A stretch of DNA of 64,000 nt from the NCBI GenBank assembly GCA_020746105.1, contig CM036642.1, positions 1,209,501 to 1,273,500 of the forward strand, in the 5' to 3' direction. The notes below the pieces were generated by a model, which ran no database searches, was not told where the DNA came from, and was given only the letters and a program-made list of their open reading frames with translations. This document shows, piece by piece, positions 40,601 through 52,600 of this stretch (its first letter is position 1; each line of letters begins with the position of its first letter). The stretch is from Trogon surrucura (lineage: Eukaryota > Chordata > Aves > Trogoniformes > Trogonidae). Position numbers and translations under genes: made by a program.

Positions 40601-43600
40601 AGCACAGGCTACTGTGGTATGCAAACATTTCTGCAACAGCTACTATATCTTCTTTTTTTTTTTTTTTTTTCCACTTTTATGGCAGCCATCTGCCCAAACT
40701 GGAAGATCCGTGAGGCTTTAAGGGGAAAAGTCAAAGTAACCATCATAATTTTCAGTGTACGAGGAAGGAATTCAAACAAGTGAGAAAGCAGCAGCAATAC
40801 AAACGGCCTGGAGACATTCTGGTTGGGTTTTGGTTTTGATATAGGTTAAAGTATGGGTTAAATTTACTATTTGGTACCCTATGCTCACATCCCTCATGTG
40901 TTATTAGAAGATAAAAATTAAAATGCCCTCAACAAACAGCTTGGGTTTGTGCTGACCAAACCAAGACAGAACAAGTCCTCTTTTTGGGGAATAAAGCTCG
41001 TGTCTGGGTTCAGCAAGGAACCCGGTTCAAGAGCTTTGTGTCACCTCCAGCAGCTCTGCAGCAAGACACCCAAAAGCCAGAATGACTGGGGAACATCAAA
41101 AGGCACTTGTGCATCACAAAAGAGCCTGTCCCTCCTGATTCAGCTCACTGAAACCCAGGAACTGATTGAGAAGACAAAGCATGAAGAAAAAGGAGAGGAG
41201 AACAAAGCCGCGGGAAGGCTGCGAATGTGGAGGTGGCTGTAATTTAGGTACCAATCTCACAGTGAAAGCGGTGACTCACTGAGGGAAAAGAAAAAAGCTC
41301 GAGGAAAAATGCCTTTAAAATCATTTTACTTTAAGCCGAGAAAACGATAAGAAGCCTGGTAGGTTGTTTTGTTCCGCATAGGATTAAGTGTCTCGCAATG
41401 CAGATTTTAGATCAGGTATCGGGAGAAATGCAGAGATCTGAAGGGTAAAAAAATAAATAAATAAAAAAGCGGTGATTCATTTCTGAAGGACAGCTCTAGC
41501 CGGCCAAGAACAAACTGACTTCCGTGCTCAATCAAAGCTGCAGTTCTGATCAAACATGCCTGTAACCTGTCAGCTTTGGCTTTTTCTGTTGAGACCTGCC
41601 TCTTGTTCACTCACACAACGTCGAGAAACCCTTTCCTTATTCTAACAGGTGGGGGGACACGCAGAAAGCCACGCAGTTCTGCCCAGACGGACGTGAGCCA
41701 CAGCTCGTTTAAAAGCACAAACCCAGGTACGCTCCTTTAAGTCAAAAACCATTTTTTTCCCACATTTGTTGAGACCTTCCTCTCCTCTTATCAAGACATG
41801 ACTTAGAGTTGTCCCTGTCCTAGCACAAAGCAAAAACATGAGAAGTACCATGACCAAACTGTCCAAACATTTGGGTTTGGGACCTTTTATCTGCACAACT
41901 CTCCAGCAAGACAGTCTTTTGTTGATTTATTTTCTTAATTAAGATGACTGGATCAACAGATTGCTATCACGCTTACACCGGCTATTGCTCCTAAATGGAA
42001 ACAAGAGTTGTTTGCCTGTGATAAACCCTTTAAAGGCAAAACTTCACCAGCACCCACCCTGAAACGTGCGTTACGGCTGCCGCGTTTCCAGCAGCGTGGT
42101 CATGACCTGATTCCACGTCGTGAAAGGCTCCTGCTTACAACTTAAGACGCGAGATTATTCCACCCCTGATTTTCTGTTAAGCCAAAACACGGTGCTCTAT
42201 TTCTGCAGCTGTTCGGATCCGTCGTGTCAGCAGGCTGACCGTGCACGGGTACGGGCAAACCCCTTTTCGGGCAGTTTGCTCCTCAACATTATCTTTATTC
42301 TGAGAAAGCACAAGAGGATTGCTCCGATCCGAGAGACAGGAGGCAGCGACAAACTGCAGAAGAGCTGCCTTGCTCCTCGTGTCTTTAATGGCCACAATTT
42401 CACCATTTCAGCGGGGCTGACGGCAAGCTGGCACCCAATAACGGGATCCAGGTCCTGCGTGGGGATCCCACACACTTGGAATCAATGAAGCATCTGCACT
42501 CCAAAAGTAATTTTTATTGATTCACTTGAAATTTAAGGGTGGCACAGCCTGACCGTTCCAAGGAGCGCTGAAGTGTTTCATTAATTTTTGATTGCAGGGC
42601 AAAACGCAGCTTTAGGGTTTCTAAGAACAAGAGGGTCGCAAAGACCTAACAGGGTTCCACACGAGGAGAACGCTCGAGTTTGCTCAAGAAACATTAACTC
42701 CAGAAAGAAAATTTAATTTCGGGGCTGGTATCGTATGTCCACGCCGCTCCGCTTTTACAAACGAGATGTTATCTGAACTCCCACGCCTGACACGAAGCCA
42801 ACCAAAGCTGTATCTCGTGCTCTGGCTAATCAGACAGAAACGTAATCGCACAACTAACACCCCGTTCAGATGGGATTTGTAGTGTTTGGAGATCCAGTTG
42901 CACACAGCCCTGGTATTAATGACAGCAGAACCACAGCCGGGATCTGGCACAGAAAGGTCTGTCAGGGAAAAACCCGAGGGACTCGGAGAAGACTTTTCAG
43001 GCCAAGATATACAAGTGTCTGGTCAATTCTGAGCCTCTCCAGAGCGTAATTCTACCTACTCACAGACAGCAACTGCAGTATGAAACTGCCTCCTACTTGA
43101 AAGAAGCTGAAACACGAGACACTTCAGCGTGAGGAGGTAGGAAGGTACCCCGACCTTCAGTGGCTTTGGGGGTTTGTTTCATAAACACAGAGTTTTAAAA
43201 TTAAATTTCCTAATCAGAAAATCCAAGTTAGGGGATAAAAGCTTCTGTACAAGGAAAGTCCTGCTTCAATACAAATGTTCGGGTACCTAATTCCCAGGCA
43301 TGTTTCGGATCTTTGGAAAGATCCAATCTCAACCTCCTTGTGTAACATTTACACCGACCAGCAACATTAACACCACAAAAGAACCGCCGAGAGGAAAGCA
43401 CGGGTTAGTTGGGTGGCTTGGCCGAGTCAGCGGCAGCGTCTTATCGAGGAACTTTCTCAGAACCCTCGATGTTCTGCCTGATCTAGTTTTAGACAGTGGA
43501 AGGAAGGGGATGATCTGAATAACAGTGTCAGCTGCCTCGAAGGGGGTGCAACACAAGCTTCCACTAACATCAGGCCAGCTGTCCATCACAGGGTCACGGC

Positions 43601-46600
43601 CATCCCCACCTCGCCCGCTTGGGTGGGAAGATGACTTCTTACAAAGCCTTCTCCAGCCCAAGCCCAGAAAGAAGAAGCCCACTTACACCACCTCAGCTTG
43701 TACCCAGCAGTCTGAGTTTTCTCTTATTCATGTCGCCCTGGCACGCCCGATGCTTTTGCCCACCTGAAATCCGTGTTTGCCTCTCCACCACGTGGTCAGC
43801 TCCTTCGGTGGCATATCGATAACAGACACGATGTCTCCCACCTGCAAAAGATCGGCAACCATCAATCACAGCTTGCAAAAAAAATACTTGTGGGACCTGT
43901 GGGCCAGCTGCACCAGTGCCCCTCTCAAGAAACCTGCACTGAAACATGATTTTCTTAATTAAAAAACAATCAGAGGAGGGGTGAGGTGGTCTTACAGCAA
44001 CAGGGAGGAAAATAATAGGAAGGAGACCAAGCAGGATTTCTGGAGCTTTGCTCACCCCCATGAAAAAGGTAATAATGCAATGGTTCAGACAGAAATCAGT
44101 AGAAACGATAGTGAGATCGGCTTGGTGGGAATCAAGAGCAGTGTGGAATAGAAAATAAGAAATATGGAAAATAAGAAATATAGAAAATAAGAAATATAGA
44201 AAATAAGAAATATAGAAAATAAGAAATATAGAAAATAAGAAATATAGAAAATAAGAAATATAGAAAATAAGAAATATAGAAAATAAGAAATATAGAAAAT
44301 AAGATCAGCCAGAGCAGGAGGGGCAGAACCTAAAGAAATACTGCAGCTAGGAATAGCAAAAATTGTTCACAGCGATGCCCAGATATTTCACACCGACGCG
44401 TCTCAGAGGGCTTTACAAAGGAGGCGACGCGGGAAGCCGCACGCGCCTTCGTTTCCTCCCTTGTTTACTACGACGTGTTGGCTGGCGCAACGGTTGCCAG
44501 GCCGAGCGAGCCCGCTGGCACGGAGCTGGGGGATTTACGAGCGGGCCGTGCCATCTTCGTGCTTTTATTAACGCTGGGACACTTGACACAGGGCCTGTGC
44601 CCCGTGCTGCGTGCGCTGGAACTCGGAAGGCTCGCACGGTTCTTTGGCGTACGCTAATAATCGCCTCGATTCTGAAAATGAGCATAGCCCTGGCAGCACT
44701 AGACGATCGCGATTATTTTTACATCTTGAGCTGCGCACAGAGAATTTGATGACAAAAACCCCTCCGGTCACTAACTGGTGATTTTTTACACTTTTTTTTT
44801 TTTTGTATAATGCTATGAATATCGCACCGATAGAACAACTACGCATAACCAATCGGAGCGTAAAACGCTCTGATATCCAAAGCCAGATATCCAAAGACTC
44901 CCAGGCTCTGATTTTCCAAGATCTTTGCCCCACAGCAGCTCGTACCCTGCATCAAGTCAGACCTGCAGAGCATTTTTAGATTATCTAACAGGAACGCAGG
45001 TTGTTTAAACAGAACAAAATGAATAATTACGTTGGCACGTGTCCGCATAAAACAGATACAACATATTTTAATACACTTTATGGTACAAACTAGACAGAGT
45101 CTGCTACTTCTCAGAGACCAGGCTGGAGTACTTGGCAGTATCTCTTTAATCAGAAGATACTAATGCCGAATAAAGCTGTATTTTAAAGACGACTGAACTC
45201 CTCTCCATACCCAACCCACAGCAAATCGAGTATTTAACTGAATCTTCCAAGCTTTACCTCATTCTGCAAGAGTCTGGACACGTTCCTGATGTGCACGCAC
45301 ACCCACACACAGCCACGCGCGTTACGCTCTCACAACATAAGCTCCTTGAATTATTTACCTCGAAGGACAGTTCATCTGCTGCTTGGGCAATGTATCTCTT
45401 AATAACATGGGCAGCAGCGATAGCAGGAACGTTAATGGAGGATTCCTCATGGACCAGCAGGTGATTCCCTTTGTTATCAATCTGAAACGAAGAGCACAGG
45501 GGACCGTGAGGCAGCTGAGGACAAGGGAGGAGGCATTTTGTCGCCGCTCACGGACGGCAGAGGCTTCAAAGCTGATTCACGGCGACAGCCCAGCCCGGGG
45601 CCCCCCCGAGGAGAGCTGCGCCGACAAGGAAGCCTTAAGAACGAGCCATCAAGAGCGCTTCGGAAGGTCGCACGGCCCCCGTGCAGCCAGTGAGTAAAAC
45701 GCCACGTTTATGCAAAATCCCAAGATTTTTGGGCTCGTGTAAAACCTCGCAAGGTTCTGTTAAGGGGAGAGGTTATTCCGTGTCGCACGTGCAACAGGCT
45801 CGCTGCAATCTCTAGGTTTGCTCCGTCGCTGTGAATTCTACACTTTCACCTTCCCCTATAACTTCGTGCTGAGCAGCTTTCCAAGATTTTTCTCATCCCC
45901 AAAGGATTGCAGGGCGAAGAGGATATCAAGCGAGGAAAACTGCAGGAAAACGCAGTCAATCCCTATCACCACCATTTAAAACCCAATTGCAACAGCCTAG
46001 TAATAGCTGTTTCTATTCCTGGCGCGCAGCAATTTCATCAGGCGGGGGAAAGGCAGACACATATCTCAGATTAATCAGCAACGGCATCGCTGATCCCTCA
46101 GCCCCATTCTTTCCTGCGCTCCTGGACCCAAAGGTCTATTGTTTCACCATTAACCCGGCAACCAAAGCTGCAGCTGCACTTTGCAAGACACAAACAGCAC
46201 CACTGCAAGCACAAGGCAGGCTCTGTTGGGCAGTTTAACCAACAGTGATGGCAAACAGGAGCAGATAATATTTATTGTTTCTGTCGTTATGGCGCGGAGA
46301 AATAAAGAAAAGAAAAAGAGGGCAGGCGAACACCGTAGCTGAGGCAGCTCCAGCAGCTTCACTAGCAGGGCCACCTCCTTTTATTTGCAAGTATCAGCAG
46401 AAAAAGATGTCTCTGGGCGACAACATCCAAGCAAGAGGGGAAAATGCTCCTACATTCTTAACACTGGGTCTCAGCCTGTTTGTTCCACACCTTTCATGGC
46501 CACGTAATCGCCAGTAAAAGTGGAATCAAGCTTCTAGGATAGCATTTCAGTGACACCAACAGGTCTGGGAGGATTATACCTCTTTCTGGAAAGGCCAGAG

Positions 46601-49600
46601 AGAGCGTTTGCGGCTGGCTCTGCTGCCAAGCTCAGGAAATGAAGCACAATTTAAGCGTCCCACCGTACCTCCATCCATGTGAGAGCCGGCCCACAGTTTA
46701 TCTTGTTGCCCGCGATGGCCGAGAGACGTGCCAGGTAAGCCATCAGCATCTGGGTGACAAGCTGGAACAGAGAGAAACAGGCATATATATATATACATAT
46801 ATATTTTCCTTTAACATACAATTTGGAAAGGCTTCTTCAGACTTGGTGCAGGGCAAGTGTTACCAGAACATATTCCCTTTTGCAAGGCAAAGTGTCATTT
46901 GGAGAAGGACAAACGACACAAAACCACGTGTAAAAGAAGCAGCTCAACGTGAAAAGTAATAATGTTATTTTTATAAAATAGATTTTCGTAATTTCCCATG
47001 CCAAGATACCTTAAATCTAAAGCCTTCCTCCCATCACGAATTTCGCAAACGAAGAAATAATTTCTATTATTTGTGTAATAATTTGTATTTGTACAGCTTG
47101 GCTACCAATTCCACGCTTAAGAATGCGCCAACTCGGTCTGACCCCGTGGCAAAAGAGTGGCATTTCAAACAGCAGAAGAGGGTTTTAAAAATACACTCGG
47201 GGTTGGACTAGATCATCTTTGAGGTCCCTTCCAACCTCTAACATTCTGTGATGCCCCTTCTCTAACAGTAAATTTGCTTTTATAAAAGAAGTTAGTGAAG
47301 TCTGAAAGCTTTGCAGCGACACTTATAAAGCAGGGCTGTGGCCCAAAGTTTGTAGAACTGCTGAAAACATTGTTCTCCTCCAACACCTGTTCCAACGTGG
47401 TCGATCCAAAACAAAAAAATTCAGCAAGAGCCACCGCGCAGCTGCGGAACTGGATTTCGCAGAGCGGCAGAGCTGCTCAACATCTTTGCTTACAGACACA
47501 AGGCAAGAATTTTCAGGCTCGTGCCACAACGAACACATTAAATCGGTTGCGCAAATAAAGATGTATAAATCCAGGAGTACGCTATCCTGAACATTGCTGC
47601 TTCTGCTGGATTGAAGAGATTAGAAACTTGCAATTCTCTTCAGAAATAGCCCCAAAGGAGCCAATAAACCAGATTCTCAGATGAGCAACGGGACCACGAT
47701 AGCAACTTCCCGCGGTGACCGGCAAAAGCCCTGCAGCCTTCGCTGGGGCACTGATCCCACCCACTGCGTGCTGCTCAACACCAACCAACCCTCGCCCACT
47801 CAGGTACTGAAAGCACAGATTCTCATTTCTAAATCCTTGGTGGATTCTTCTCCGATCGCTCGCAATGCCCGTTCCCCTTTGTCGGGATCTGGCGGGCAGG
47901 CAACACGAGCTTCCCCGCACGGCGCGTCAAGATTTCTTCCGTGCTCGCGGCTTGATGGTCGGGGGCAAACACGCAACGGGAGGTCCCAGGGAGGAGCGAC
48001 CTGTGAAACGGAGCAGCGGGCACGGCCCGTCACCGCCACACACGGCTTCCCGCAGGCGGGCTGAGGCCCAGCGCTCTCGTTACGCCTCGCTGGCTCAAAT
48101 AACCTCCGCGGCCAAGCGGAACGTCTCCGCATCTCCCGAACCGACGCGGTCAAGATGCACCTGCTACTTTCCAGCAGATTATTTCGGATGGGAATCAATC
48201 TCGAAATTATCGACAGGCAAGAAGCTGAAGGAATCTCAGCTCACAAGATTCTGGGTGAAGACTGCAGGTCAGGAAACTAAAAGTAACTCTTACTCATTTA
48301 GGGAAAAAAAACATTCTTTTTTTTCATTTTTAAGATTTTTTTTTTTAAAGACTGGGTTTTTTAAAGACTGGGGTTTTTTTTAAGACTGTTTAAATAATGC
48401 ACAGATGTTCCTTCAGTAATTTTCAGTTTGGAAATACAAGCCGAGCATTCCAAACTTTAAGTTGCCAACATTCAGTCAGGAAATACCCACAACAAGTTCC
48501 CAAATTCTTATCTGAGGTGCTAAGAGGAGAGTTTCCTTCATGACACTCCCAATAACCACTCCACACTTGGCAGCTCGTGCATCGACATGAACCTGCAGGG
48601 CATTTCCCTTTAGATCACTGAAATGGAGAAAACACTGATCTTAGCACTAATAATTTCCAAATCTGACCCAGGCCACATCAAAACTACTTTGCACGTGTTT
48701 GAAAAAACATGTCCCGATGCCTTGCTGGTGACAGAGCTGATATTTACCTCCGGGCTGTCCTTCAGGGCATCGGAGCGGGGCAGCTCTGCGAGCTGGGAGA
48801 AGCGCCGGTCGTAAATGCAGAGGTGGAGGTGTTTGTCGAGGACTCTGAAATCTTCATAACTCCGCTTCACGATCCAGCTCCTCCCCTGCACAGACAGAAA
48901 AGAGAACGATGTTTTTCTGAGCTCCTCACCAACCGGACGAAGAAAATGAAAAGCCGTGCAGAAGCAGCAGACAGATCTGGCCGGTTTTCTGCCTCAAAAC
49001 ATTGGGAAGTGCCTTAGTGGCATTTTCATGTTTTAACTGGTGCTCCAGCCAGCTGTCAGTGCTCCTGTTTTACTGACTGGATGTGGCCCAGCACTGCGAG
49101 AGCTACCCAAAGCTTTTAACTTCCGCCTGTCTTGCAAGGATTCTGCAGCATTTTCATACGTGAGGTGTCCTTGCACGAGTGCAAACGACACAACGGTTGT
49201 ATAAACAGCATGAAATTAGATTCTACGCAGAGAGAAGACACAGTCAGGGACCTGACGGCAGAATTGAAGCTTGCACAACTCCTGTCAGCTGCCCCAGGCG
49301 AATCTTCAGCTGCATCAAAAAAACAATCTACGAGGAAGAACACTAGCTGAAGATTTACTCCTGAGTGCATATCATTTCTCCAATTAAAATATCGACAAGA
49401 TGCATACTGCTTCAGGGGACAAGGAAGGGACCATGGCAGCGCAGCAGAATTCGCTCTGTGAAGCTTTTAATACATCTAACGGTTACTTCTAAATGCTTCG
49501 TGGCTTATTATGATCAATAGAAAAGCGCTGTAATAATGCAGCAGTTTACAGGTCAAAGCACTTTACGAACAGTCATTAATCCCCTCGACACTCCCACACA

Positions 49601-52600
49601 GCCCCTAAAACGAGATTATTCCTGTTTTACAGATGCGGACACTGACTCGGCGACCACGGACCTCCAGAAAGCTTCCTCACCTTCTGGTTCAAGTGCAAAG
49701 AGCTTCTGCAGCCTTTCTTTCGTAATATCAACAGTATCTAAAGAGAAAAAAACCCAAGCAACTCTACCAGCATCGCACACTCCACACGCAGTTGTGGAAA
49801 ACATGAGAAAACCATCGAAGCACATGACAGATGCTGCACGAGCCCCGGCACTCCTACAGCGGGGGCAAGATGTCAGAGCTAAAAAACGGATTGCTCCGGG
49901 TTCCACGGCCACTCAAAGGCAGGGCCAAGGATTACAAGTGACAACGGGATGCCTGGAAACCAGTGCAGTGAGCAGGGGAATGCAGGGTGTAAGGGGGGAC
50001 ACGTCACCGGGAGAAATAATTGATCCGGGATCTGCTGCATGCGGCTGCCAGGTCTACCCTGACAGTCTTCACCTGGGATACAAAAAGGCTTCGCCTGCTC
50101 CAGCTTCCCAACCATGTCTCTGCTACGCTCAGGGAAGTTCTAAGCATTGCTCTCATCTTAACAGCCAAAGCAATCGTAAAAGTAAAACCTGTAACGCAGC
50201 GCACTGGCTATTTTCTGTCAGATTTGTTTAAGGCAACTCCAGACCGTGTCCTCGGCTTTCATACCTCAAGAAATCGCCCATGATTCACAAGCCTGCTACC
50301 TACACAGGGTATAAATGCTTCGTAATTTCCACAAGCGACATCATTTCACTCTTTGTACAAAGGAAAAAAACACAGGAGCACAAGCCTCTCTTCAAAAAGA
50401 TGACAGTTTTCCCAGTTCCTCCGTTTTTTTTGCATTTAAGCGGTTCCTGCTCTCTTGCTACGTTGCCAGCATGACCTTCAGCCACCAATGTAAGAGGAAA
50501 CAGAGAGAGAAATCGCCCAGATCCTCTGTTTGCTTCTGCCCGACGCACTTATCGGGGCGTTTCAATACAATCCTATACACTACCCATGCAAACAACAAAC
50601 CTGTTTGTCAAACCATCGCAAATCCATCACGGATTCCACATTTTCATTTTAAACGTGGGGCCGCAGGTCTGCAGTCTCTTCTTCTCACAAAGTAAAGGCA
50701 GCAAGAGTTAAATTTACGAGACAGGGTCAGCAAATCCAGCAAATCCCGGCCCACGGCGTGCGGGATCAGGACCACATGCCCGACATTCTCCGAAACCTGT
50801 TCTCCATGCTCCCACCGACGAGCCAGCAAGGAATGACCGAGCAGGGAGAGCTTACCTCAGCCGTGGGGTTTCTCACCCCTTCATCTCTCCGGGCGGTTCC
50901 TCCCAAGCTCGTGGAGCGAGCCCTGGAGCTGGCAGGCTCGGGAAGGTAACCCCGAATCCTCCCGTACCTTCGAACCGCGGCAGCTCGGCAGCTGCTAAGC
51001 AACCAGCCGAGCTATTCCTGCCAGCTAGCCCTGCGGCAGCAACCTCCATAAGGGCTTCCACGGGGAAGGCAGCAGCCCCAAGTCGCGTTTTTTTGCAGAA
51101 AAAGGACGGTGGGATGCTCGTGGAAACGGGGCTCAAGCAGGTTCAGGGCTGTGTCAGCGCAGAACGCGGTTTCAGGAGCGATAATACAAGTTTAAGCCCA
51201 TCAGAAAGTTATCCCGACAGCCTAAATGTGAATATTTCCTAATGAGCCGACAGTTTTCAGTCTGCTGTGACTGAATCCCAAAAGCACACGTGCTTGAGGT
51301 CGTTCTGAAGCAAAGTTTCGGCAGATTTGGAGCCCAAGTGACAGGTTTTGAAGCAAAAACAAGGCAGCCACATTTACAAAGGGTGCAATTAACTTCCAAA
51401 GGACCTTTGCAGCAACCTAGGAAAGAACTGGACAACATTTGGTGCTTCCCCTCGGATCTCCAGTGCCAATCACGAGAAAGCAAAGTCTCAATTCTCTCAG
51501 CTAGAACCAGAGTCGCACAGCCAAAGCAGCAGAAACAACAGTGGCCTCATTCAATATCAAAAAAAACCCCGATCAATAGAAAAATTGGACACGTCGCTCC
51601 CACTTCCCGCAAATTCTCAAATGCCAGAAGGGTTTTGCAAAACGTTTTTGTTTTTTTTTTCTTTTTGGAGAGTTAATAAAATAGTAGAAACAAGAGGTTG
51701 TTAAGTTGGTCTCATGTTGTCAATGTTCAACGTTACCGGTGCTTCGGGCACATCCCGAAGGCAAAAATGCCTTCTTCACATTTCAAATGATTTCCATAAA
51801 TTGTTGCTCAAATAAATTTTTGATCACCCTCTCATTCTCCAATTCAATAATTACTTTTCTGTTCTTTAATTATTAACGGTCCTGATTTCCAGAAGCATCT
51901 GCTTAAATCCCATTAGTTTCAATGGGATGCAAGAACAGAAGCGAAGCACTGAGTCAAGTGATTTCCTGGATTCAGACCTTCAATTCCAAACCTGGGCACG
52001 ACAAATTTCTTAAAAATAAAAAAATCGAGTGAAAAATGAAGATCTCTATAACGCCATAAAACGGTTTCAGGGTGTTTAAATTATTTAATCCAAAAATATA
52101 AATCTCTCCGGAACAAAATCGAAGTATTTCATTTTAGAGAATGTTTGCAATGAAAAGCATCCTGCCAATTATAGAATTTCTCACAAAATTGAAAATTCTG
52201 CTCTGCTCTCCCTTACTCTTGTGTTTAAGGGTTTAAATGTATAATGAAAGACTGATGAGATGAAAGACTGGTGAGCTGCACAGAGCTTCTTACTCTTATT
52301 TTTCCTTCTGGTTATCAAAGCAACTAGAAACGTCCTGCTAAAAAAATGATGAGAGATTACCAGACTGATGATTTAATTTCCATCTGAAGCTCCCGTCAGT
52401 AAAACCATCACGCCGGGATCGCCACCCAAGCTTCACCATCTCTTAAACCATTTTTACTGACTGGTGCGAACACCTTACTCCTTTCTAAGAGGGGCTCCCA
52501 CGAGCTCAAGGCCAGTTCCACAGAGGAATATTTTTATGCGGAATTAGCCTTTTTCACTTGGCAAGAAGCAAATCTTCCCCTGAGCAATCGACGGTTCGCT

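Larger units (their letters stand above)
43842..45358. other. Intron 1.5 kb with a minisatellite and a CpG-rich patch
   Basis: An AT-rich 16-bp tandem array (44145-44304) is followed within 100 bases by a CpG-rich segment (about 44385-44720). The remainder is ordinary intron. Confidence 0.75.
46762..48747. other. Intron 2.0 kb
   Basis: It contains the TA run at the acceptor, a CR1 3' end (47200-47252), a moderately CpG-rich stretch (about 47860-48140) and a T-rich tandem motif (48344-48388). No exon was recognised. Confidence 0.7.

Noticed and set aside
47065-47110. ATTATTTGTGTAATAATTTG as part of an old amniote repeat
   Set aside because: The similarity is limited to AT-rich words and could be chance.
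47860-48140. CpG-rich stretch as a third promoter
   Set aside because: CpG density is only moderate, no convincing donor follows on the gene strand, and several other intron segments here are similar.
49536-50231. 231-codon open frame on the plus strand
   Set aside because: No domain and no similarity I recognise; it overlaps the candidate cassette exon on the other strand. Treated as chance.
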